Shown: one piece after another, positions 1 through 10,200 of the stretch
Layout: each line of letters starts with the position of its first letter
Position numbering within the stretch: position 1 is the stretch's first letter
NCBI GenBank assembly: GCA_019648995.1
Contig: BLXT01000427.1
Location: forward strand, 329,363-378,475
Reading direction: 5' to 3'
Length of the DNA: 49,113 nt
Source: Plakobranchus ocellatus
Taxonomy: Eukaryota > Mollusca > Gastropoda > Plakobranchidae
The notes under the pieces: generated by a model
Seen by the model: the letters and a program-made list of their open reading frames with translations, nothing else
Databases searched by the model: none
Told to the model about the DNA's origin: nothing
Translations under genes and position numbers: made by a program

Positions 1-1225
1 TTAAGTTAAAGGCTAATTCACTCATACAGAGATCTTTTTCATGACCAAAGGAGTTTTCATACGACTTACTTTTCAAAGTTGTAGCATTATCAAAAGCATC
101 TTCATCATCACCATCCTCCCACGCAGACTCATCATCAAATCCCAAACCATGACCAGTTTCCTCTGCCTTTCCCTCATCCTGCTCAGATTTCTGATGTTCA
201 TTTTCTTGCCTTGTATCAGAAATACCATTTTTCTTCTCACCATTGTCTTCATTTTGGTCAGAATTATCCTCAGTGCTATCACTTTCATTATCCTCATCAT
301 CACTATCACTCTCACGATCACTGTTTCCATCTTTATATTTCTGACCTTGGTATTCATTCACAGTTGAAATTCCATTCAGAGCAAAAGGTTGGGATTCACC
401 GCTATTGATCTTTGTAAATGGTGCAAAGGCTTTGAATCCAGTTGATGATGAAGAAGGCACAGCAATAGATGAGGAGGCTTGAAAAGTCTGAGCAATGCTT
501 GGCCCAAATGTTGAGCTCAGCATCAGCCCATCTTTTGCAGCTGCAGAGAAAAAGTTTGGTGGCAATGTTTGCATTCCTGAGAAGAAGTCAATGCTTTGAG
601 ACTGAGCTGCTTTGGAAGCGGCATGAGGGGGCACATCCTGAGCGGAAGTAGTAGATGATATGGCATTTTTTTGAGAAGGTGCGTCAGGCAGAGGAGAGCC
701 CTGTGGAGATACTGAGGTGAGGATATTAGCCTGGGCTGACAGAGATTTGAGGAGAGAAAGTGTGTCACTGGCCTCACTAAATTTTGATGACAGAGGTGCC
801 ACTTTTCTGGTCAGCATTTTCAAGGGTGAGGCGGGTGGCGCCTGGCTTTCCGTTGATGCTGCAGTTTGCGGACGAGTTTGATCAGATGAGTTGCCTGAAT
901 TCATAACTCCGTTGGCAAGTTGTGAATGATAATTGTTTTTGTTATCATCAACACACTCATCATCACTACTATCTGTGAGAGTCACATCGGAAGATCCTTC
1001 GTCTTGTTTCTCAGCACTCAGATTTGACATAGCCACAACAGCCTCTTCCCTGCTGTTTTGCCTGTTGCTGTTGATGTCATTGTTGTTATTATTATTATTG
1101 TTGTTGTTCATCCTGGCACTTGCGGGTCCAGCCTCAACTTTTGTCTCTTCCAAACCAAATGTGGATCCTTCACCCCTTGCACTCTTCAATGACTCAGTGA
1201 TAGTTTTTAACTTCCTCACAGCTTC
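1..1225 (-). CDS. CENPJ: CENPJ coding exon 11 (continues past left edge)
   Basis: At least 408 codons, open to the window edge, after acceptor CTGAACAG. It starts EAVRKLKTITESLKSARGEG, contains a run of ten asparagines (about 1079-1108), a serine-rich middle, and an acidic stretch (SDRESDSDDEDNESDSTEDN). Near the edge GLGFDDESAWEDGDDEDAFD recalls human CPAP MDFDDERTWTDLEENL. The coiled-coil and TCP domains should follow to the left. Confidence 0.88.
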
Positions 1226-4200
1226 CTGTTCAGAATAGAACAAAACAACATAAAAGTTTCATCACTTAAAGATTTGTAAATTAAAAGATTTCAGTAGCAA
1301 TAGCCATGGACACAAAATACAGACTCTCAGTGTAACCACATATCTATTCATTTTTTAAACATTTTATCCGAAAAAGACTTTTTTAAAGTAAGGAGAAAAA
1401 ATGCACAAAAGCCATTAATTATTCAGACATAAAATAGGTCATCTGAAGAATATCAGTAGCTTTGTTTAATATTTTTAGCCTCTCATCAAAGGAAATAAAA
1501 AAAATTATGCAAATTAAAGCAATAATGTTAATAAAATTTTTCAGAAACAAGTGACTGGAGTCCCTGACTTTGTGCACCATACCTTCTGCCCTTGTTTGTC
1601 TCCATATACTAGTCGACCAACCAAAGAAGAACTGCTACACAAACTCATATTGTCCGCTGCCTCCTCTAGAGCCTCAAACTCGGCCAAGCTATCCAGTTCC
1701 GTCTGTAAATAAGAATTTGGCATAAAGGTGTAACTATTTGGCACAGTTCAGTTGTGTAACTAGTTGACATATGGATGTAATTATTTAGCCAATAGATGTC
1801 ATTCTGCCTGAGACACAGCAACTATTTTGCATCATATCTAGATAACAAACAATTACAAAAGTTATTAAAAAAAAAAAAAAAAACTTGACTCACTGACATA
1901 TGTGAAAAGAAAATTATATGAAGAGGCTAGGTATGTAGCTGAGAGATGTAATCACATTTTATTCAAAGGGCCTATGAACATATAATAGTAAATGAATGAA
2001 AAAAAGGGATGCTGTACACCACATTGATTGAAGAAAACACACTTGGGCATTAACAATGCAGATTTTAAAAGTTCCATCAAATAAAATCCTTCTGTCGCAT
2101 TTTCTTTGAAGGTGAAAAGTTTTAGCAGAAAACAAAAATATAATGTTAACTGGAAGTAATGTTAATTACATAATCAAACCGTACCGAATCATGATCCTCA
2201 GTCATGTTTGACCTTCCATCCAGTGATGGAGATTGCTCTAGGATTGTGCTCAGATCTCCAAGCCTCCTTGGTCCATCTCTGAAGAAAGGCCGGCCTTCAC
2301 TTTCCTCATCTCTTTGATTTTGAAGTTGCTGAACAAGTTGTTTCTGCAACAGTTGTTGTTGCTGCTGCTGCTGTACACTTTGCTCTTGCTGCATCTGTTT
2401 TTGCTGTTCCTCCAGCTTCTTGTTTGCTACAGAACGTATCAAACTGAGCTTGGCTACAGGTCTCTCCCCTTGACTTCCTTGATTGGGTTGAACCTTCCGC
2501 ACAAACTAACAAATTGGGATTTGGAAGGAGATAAAACACACAAGAATCAGTTTTATTCTGTGCTTGTCAGATTTAACTTTCTTAGGATTCATTGTGTTAA
2601 ATGCAAGAAAAGTTTTGTGAAGTACACTTATTGCAATTTTTTTCATCCCTTTTCTTAATTTCTCTTCTTTACTTTCATTAACCTGTCGTTTCCTTTTTAC
2701 TTTCTTGACAATTATCAATCATGACAAAGATTGTGTCAGACTATACAATTTTCTGTAAGGTTATGGGAATACATATTTCCAGATGATACAAAGAGAAAAT
2801 ATGTTTTTTTTCTGGCTATTACAATTATCATTTTATTTCAAATCTTTAGAAATCTGTAAATACTTTATTGGTCAGCAATAATATTGGTATGAGAAGATTG
2901 TTTATATATCTCCAAACTTCCAAAATAAAATGGAATATATCTGTTAACCCTATGGTGTCTCATTTTAAGCAGAGCAGAAACTTGTTTGTGTTTGAACCAT
3001 GATTAACATTATTCTAACCTTCTTACTCACCAACCGCAGACTTAAAAAAAATAGCAGTACGTAAAACCAATTATAGAGAAAGGCTCTCCGCTATCTTAGT
3101 CGGACCTGTTTGTTTGTGGCATTAGAGCTTCCCACTACCAGATAATCTTAGGCTTTTCGGCAATTGTCAGGCTCGCCCCTGTCAACACACTAAAACCTGC
3201 AAATGACAGGTCCTTGTAAAAAAACAGCTTGAATTTTCTTATCAACGAACCACCACTGTTCAATTTGATTCTGAAGAAAAAATTTATCAATCCTGCTTAA
3301 TATGACCAGATTATTATTATTTGCTGTAGCAGCTTCACTACACCTTTTTCGTTTCTGAGTTACTACAACAAAAGCACAATTCATCTCACCCCTTTCTTTG
3401 CACCAAAAGAGTTTTCTGCGCTTTCTGCTGGCTTTCCCATGTTTTTCAACCTTGCCGCAACTGTGGCCTTTCTGCCTCCATCTTCAATGTTTCTGGCTTG
3501 GCTTGACTCTCCCCCAGCGTTTGCCTGTGCGACTGTCGGCTGGTGAGGCCGTGTCTGAGATCTGGATGAGGACTTTTTCTTTGGTGCAGGCTTTTTTGGA
3601 GCAGAGTTAAATCTTGCAATGCCCTCACCCTTTTTGAGAAATGGTATTTTACGTTGGGCACTACAGCTGCCTATACTTTCCTGTTGTCTCTGAGCAAGGT
3701 AACAAAGAGAGAGTTAATCAGGTTCAGATAATAAAAAGAAACCATATATTTTGAGACCAGACCTAATGAGTCAGATGTCACACTTGAAACGTTTTGAAAA
3801 CATAAATTTTAAATTTTAAGCCTCTTTTTCATTCTTTAAACTTTTTTTTTTTACTTTAAAAATTCCTTTCTTTGGCTTGAATTCAACATGGCTTTATCCT
3901 ATTTTCACCACTGAAAACATCTCAGAAAGAGGTTCTGTTTGCTTCAATGATTATAAATACTTACAATATGACTCCTGACTTATTTGGACTGGTCTGGAGA
4001 CGTATGGGCAATATTCTTTGTTCATTATTCTATGTTTTGATCTTGCTGAATCCCATGCAGTTATTAAATCAATATTTATCTTTTAGATGACAAGCTCTTC
4101 AAAAAACATTAATTTGGGCACAGTTTCCTAAATGTTAGAAAAAAAAAAACTTTTTTTTTTAAACTTTATCACAAGGCTACATAGCCAACAATTAAAGACC

Positions 4201-7200
4201 TTACAGGTAAACAATTTTTTTCAAACATTGAGAATATAACTATTTTTTTGTGCTTCAAATAAAAAGATGGGAGAAATCATACATGAAGACATTGAAAAAG
4301 CTAAAGAAAATGCCTCAGAGATTTAAGACTTTTTTGTCTGTCTCACCCTCTCCTTCTCCTCCTGCTCTTGTTGCAGCTGCTCCTCCAACAGTTGCTCAAA
4401 TGTTTTCTTGCCTCCTGTCCCACTTATTGGTCGGTCTTCATCTCTTGTTGGCTTTAGCACAAGACCAAATCAGTTATTATATTTGTGATAATCATAACTG
4501 CTTATATTTTTATTTTAACTATTTTCTTTTATCACAATATGCCAATAAAATTTAGACCAAACCAACTTTTTCCAAAAAAAAAAGGAATATAGATCTATAT
4601 TTTAAAAGATTTTGTTTTGAAAATTGAAAAACATGTTCAAAACCTTGATTATGTTTTCAAGTTCTGGATAAGCTAGATACAGAAATTAATTGCATCCATA
4701 TAACTAGCGAAAATTCAAGCTGTTTCTACACCGGTAAGACAACATATAAATGAGTTTTTGATTAAATCCTTCAAGGAAACAAAAAACATTTGAATAGAAA
4801 ATACTGAATGATCACTCTATGTAAAAAAAATTTGCAATAAGCTGAGTATTCACAACAATCAGAGAAAAGGCCAAAAAGGCCATGCCAAAATTCGTTTTTA
4901 GAAATTAGCTAGAAAGACAAAGCAAAAAAAACAAAAAAAAAAACAAACAAACATTGCAATTACTTCCATTTAAGTGAAGTTGAGACACATGGCAATCACT
5001 TAAAACAAAAATACTAATCTATCAAAGATTGCTTTAAAGATCACCTTTGAACACAGTTCTTTGCTTTCCTCCTCATCTTCTGAGACATCACCCTCCTCCA
5101 GCTCATTCTCTGAACTGTTGCCATCCTGCTCCTCATCCTCTTCATCCTTGAATGTTCCCTGCCTGTGTCCCTGTTTGTAAGTCCCATTATCCAATTGTGG
5201 ATGCATTACCTCACTTCCCTCGAGGCTAACAGCCCTGGGTATAAAGCGAGGATCAACATCCAGCTCTGACACTGATGGGCCAAGCTGGGAGTAAAGACAC
5301 ACATGACACTTTATAATAAACTTGAAGCTAATGGAATCAATGATCTGAGTGTCTTAGAATTTGCCTCCATTTTAACAAAGCAATTAGGGAAAGAAATATT
5401 ACTTTAATTATCACTGCTCTAACATAATAGCAAAAATTATTTTAGATCTTTTAAAAATCAAGAGAAAAAATGATTTTTACTTAGAATTCTAATTTCCATT
5501 GGATTGATGAATGTTTTAAAAGAATTCAATTGGTGTATTTCTATAACATGAGCATCATATCATCTGATAGCAGAGACAATAATAATAAGCCATATGAAGC
5601 CATCAGATGAAAAGTGGAAGATTGCTGAGCAGCATGGTGGACTGCTAAACCAATGAGACAAATTCTAATTCTATTAAGCTGGCTTAAAAAAAAATTCAAA
5701 AGAAAAAAACAAAAACATTTTAAAGTGTGTTCTAAATACTGTACCACCACAAATGGAAAGAATGATTGATTGCACTGTTCTTGATCAGGTCTCCTATTTT
5801 AAAAAAAGCTGAAAAGTATGTTATTCTATTAGACAATTTAAACATTTAGTTGTTTAATACATATACATTAGTTCTATTTCATTAACATACAAAAATCATT
5901 TATCTACAGCAGCCTTGAATTTACCAAAAGTCTATTTTTGGGATACAACTGCTGAGACATTTGCATCTGTTGTTGAAGTCCTTGCTGCTGATTCTGAGAA
6001 TGACGAATTTGCTCCTGCTTCTGTTGCATAATCAATAACATCTGCTGCTGCTGTTGTAAAAGCTGCCTGGATTGTTGCACTTGCTGAGCTTCCAGAACCG
6101 GGGACCCACCATCATTACGCAACTCAGGTGACTCATCCCTGTCAGAGTTCTGGTAGCTCAACAAGCGACGGGCAGCTGGCTGCTGTTGACTTGAAGATGT
6201 AGGCAGGGTAGGAGAAGCAGACAGCTCTACATCTTCAGACCCTCGGCCTCCTCTAACTTGCGCTTCCAGATCTTTGCCAACAGGGAGCAATCCCAGCATC
6301 TAATAGACAATGGCCAGAGACCAAAAACAAAATACATAAATACAATTTCACACACACACACAAAAAAAAAAAAAAACAGTGAAATTTAGAAAAGTTAAAT
6401 TTGTAGTATTTTAAAAATAAAAATATAAAGCTAGTTAGCATGTACAGTAACTCTTTCAATATGTCATGAAACCATTGCAAATCACATATTAGGACTTTTG
6501 TAATTTTTAACCTTATTTTTTCAAATATATTTTTATGCCATAGGAAAGTAGTTACAACTATGTTAGTTTTTCATACACAAATATTAGCATTCAATTTCGT
6601 TTTTCCCTAGCAGCACAAAAAAAGTGTTGCAGCAAGCCATGAGATACACCACACATATGACACTGACCTGTTGCAGCAAGCCATGAGACACACCACATAT
6701 ATGACTCTGACCTGTTGAGGCAAGCCATGAGATACACCACACATATGACACTGACCTGTTGCAGCAAGCCATGAGACACACCACATATATGACACTGACC
6801 TGTTGCAGCAAGCAAAGAGACACACCACGCATATGACACTGACCTGTTGCAGCAAGCCAGCAGGGGCAGTTTTCAGTAATTGCTCCAGCCCAGCCAGCTG
6901 GTTATTTCCCCTTACAGGCCTGGGTGGTGGCAGCTGAGAACCCCTCAGAAAATTCTCACTGGAGTCCGACATCCAGTCTGCACAGGGTTTTTCCTCCTCC
7001 AATTCCTGCGCTCTTTCCTGCAGCTCCTCATGTGAGCCCAGATTGCTGAACAGCTCAGAGTTGGTGTATTTGTCATCATCGTTGTCTTTGTTTAGTGTAG
7101 AAGTGAGTGATGGGTACATGACAGGCTTTGGTAAGGAACTTTGGCTCTGTAAATAATACAAGGTTGCAGTGGGTTAGGCATAAAGACTAGAGCCAAGACA

Positions 7201-10200
7201 ATCAATCAATCATGCAAATCAATCTATACTTAAATAAGGCACAGAGCGGGGTAAAAAAAAATATATATATACCACTTTTTTATACACATATATATATGCA
7301 ATATTTGCAAAATTCAAACGCAATAATGGTAAAAGTTTTTAATCTTTCCAAATGCTATAATATACTTTGCAATATGCCTGCTTAAAGTCATAATGTGTGA
7401 AGATATTCAACAAAAATGAAATATCAATACTCATAGCAAACACAAAAACAACATTGAGAAAAATACGCTGGTTAAAATGTTCAAGTTTCATTCTCCCGTT
7501 TTTCACACATGAAATTCACAGAAAAAGACAGAAAAAACTTTCAAGAAGAGGCAAGTCAGCATTTATAACAGCATTGATAACATTAAGAAAGAGAGGAAAA
7601 AAATAACTACCTTGAGTGTATCTTGCATAGAGACCACCAGTCCACTGTCCAGGGAAACCCCAGCAATTTGAGACTGGCTTATCGAGTCCACCATGAGACT
7701 GGTGGCCGTTTGCTCTGGCCTTGGCTTTGTGGGTGGAGTCATCAGGGGAGACCTGATGCTGCCTTTAGTGGGCTTAATACCTGAGAGGACAATTGGATAT
7801 AAGAAAAACAACACAATCACCTGCTCTTGCTAGTAGGATACTAAAAAAGAATGGCAATGTCTAAAAAAAAATTAAAGATCACTGACTATTTTGAAATTAA
7901 TTTTATAATTATGGACTATGAATCTGCATTTCCTTTTTAAATATCTCATTTACTTACAGTCATATTATTATGTGGAGGCTGAAATAATTTTTCTCTCTCT
8001 GTCTCTCTCTCTATATATACATATATAATACAAAAAGCTTGAATACTCTATCAAAACTGATCATTAAGTTACTGGCCAACATAACAAAATGCAAACTCTA
8101 TTGCTTACAGAAAATCCTCTTGCCACTTTTGTAATTTCTCATCTACTGTTTATAAGATTTTATAAGATTATCTGATCATTCCTGTTACAAAATAGTTCGC
8201 ATGAAGAGTTTGCATAATCTTTGAGTACATTAGCAATTATGAACATTTTCTTGCTTACCTGATACAACTTGAATTTTTCACAACTACTAAACATAAATAG
8301 ATGAATTTCACTTGATTGGGATTGCATCAGAGTATATTTTCATGTTGTCCACATAATGGCCAATCTTATTTTTTTAAGTTTTGAGAAAAACATTTAAAAA
8401 TGTAATGTATTAAACTGCCACCTAGCCAATCAAAAGACCAGTTCAATTTAGGCCTATGTCTAAGATAGACCATTTTGTTTGCAATGTGACAAGTCATATC
8501 ACATTCACAAAATTATCAAATTAAATTTAAAACAAAAATAGTTTGTGTGGTATAGCCCAGTCACTAATTACAGATCTCAAAGGTTTTTGTGCCCATATCA
8601 GACATGCCTACCCTTAAAAATTGTTTTGAGGAACATCAAGGGCAAAAATGCGGAACAAACCTGAATATGACGGGAACTGACGCTGATTAAACAAAAACAA
8701 CAAAAAAAAACCCCACACAATTTGACTAAGTGCCAATTAATCACAGAGGTATACCTTTAAGACAGGGGAGAGTGTGGAGGATATCAGTTCCTGTTTAAAT
8801 CGGCACAAACACTAAGCCAACTGCTTAACATTTAGCCTCCGTGCTTACATTCCAATGTGTTTACATTAATGTTGAGTAAATCGGCCCTAGACTTACGACA
8901 TTATAAAAAGAAAATTTGCCCTTAAAATTTTCATTCTACTCGTACTGCAAAGACTTGTTTAACTTTGGGTAACGTATATCAATGTTACCATTGGAATTCA
9001 AATTTATTAACTTTTCTCAAATAGAAAATTCCATGAAACATTTCCCTTTTCCATCCCTAAGATGCGGATTGCCTCTATGCATTCTTTTCGAATACAGTAC
9101 AATGCTGTTGTCTTTTGCGGATTGGAGCTTCTATGTAGACCAATTTCTTTTTGGTCATTTTGAAGAGACGTAGATCTAGATCTAGACTTATCCAAGATAC
9201 GCAGGCCTGATTGTATTATATTAAAATCTAAATCTATGGATAGTTCATAGTATTATCATAGGACTGGCAATGGCAAGAACCTGGCATCAATCAGACAGGT
9301 TCGCACCGAGCCTAAGTTCAATGCTGGGTTTATAACTTCTCTAGATATATATAAGACTGTGCGTATAGTAGTCTCAAAGTCTAGATAATCATGTCTGACC
9401 ACACCATTGACCTACAATAGTACAGTTGACAGATTTAAAACGGGAAAAATTATCCCAAAATCTTTATTTCTATAAAAATTGAAATTCTGCCTCGATGATT
9501 TTCTTAAATTGAGGTCGCTGATTTCAAATTTGCCATCAGAATTTTCGTATTTGCTTTCCTCGCAAAGAAATGTCTGTTGAAAAAAAACCCTAGTCCAGGT
9601 GAGTGACGTCACAGTGTGAATGACCGACCGTCAACGCGGCAACATGGTAGGCCTTTGCAATGTTCGTCTATGGATGTACTGCATCGATAGGTTTGCCCCA
9701 AACCACCCCAACCCCTCCTCAGTCTGCAAGATGCACGCTGGGTCTTATGAAAAAAAGTGTAGCAAAGAGCGCCATGCATTTAATAAGTTTGAAAAGTTTG
9801 TTGCAGTGTTAACGCCGTTATTTTTTTTCTCTAAGTCCTTTAATATTCTCGGTTATTTATGCAGAGATGCGCCCCTAGACATCTAGATTAGGATTATTTC
9901 TGAGAGTATGACTGATCACAAATCGGCGAAATTCAGGATTTTGTGATAAAAATGCGGATTTCCGGAACGCAGGTCATTTTCTGGTAGAATTCCGGAACGA
10001 ATCCGGAATTTCCGGAACGGTAGGCATGTCTGCCATATAGTTCTGATGGCTAGTTCAAATACGCAAGGGGAGATTTTTAAAGCAAACTTGCTGACCTCTG
10101 CACTACTAAAAGTTCCCACTACCCAAAAAAAAATAAAAAATGTAAAAGCTGAAAATAATTCAAAAGAAAAAGGCCAGGATATAAATGAAGGAGTCCACTG

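Larger units (their letters stand above)
1703..6299 (-). other. CENPJ introns between exons 5 and 10, contents
   Basis: The introns (1703-2184, 2506-3389, 3690-4346, 4452-5044, 5285-5924) are AT-rich, with poly-A/T tracts (for example about 1866-1883, 4140-4161 and 4921-4945). I see no exon, RNA gene or mobile-element terminus in them. Exons 5 to 9 fall within this span and are listed separately. Confidence 0.5.

Noticed and set aside
41-408. Plus-strand frames rich in Ile/His over the left edge
   Set aside because: Antisense to the acidic part of CENPJ exon 11.
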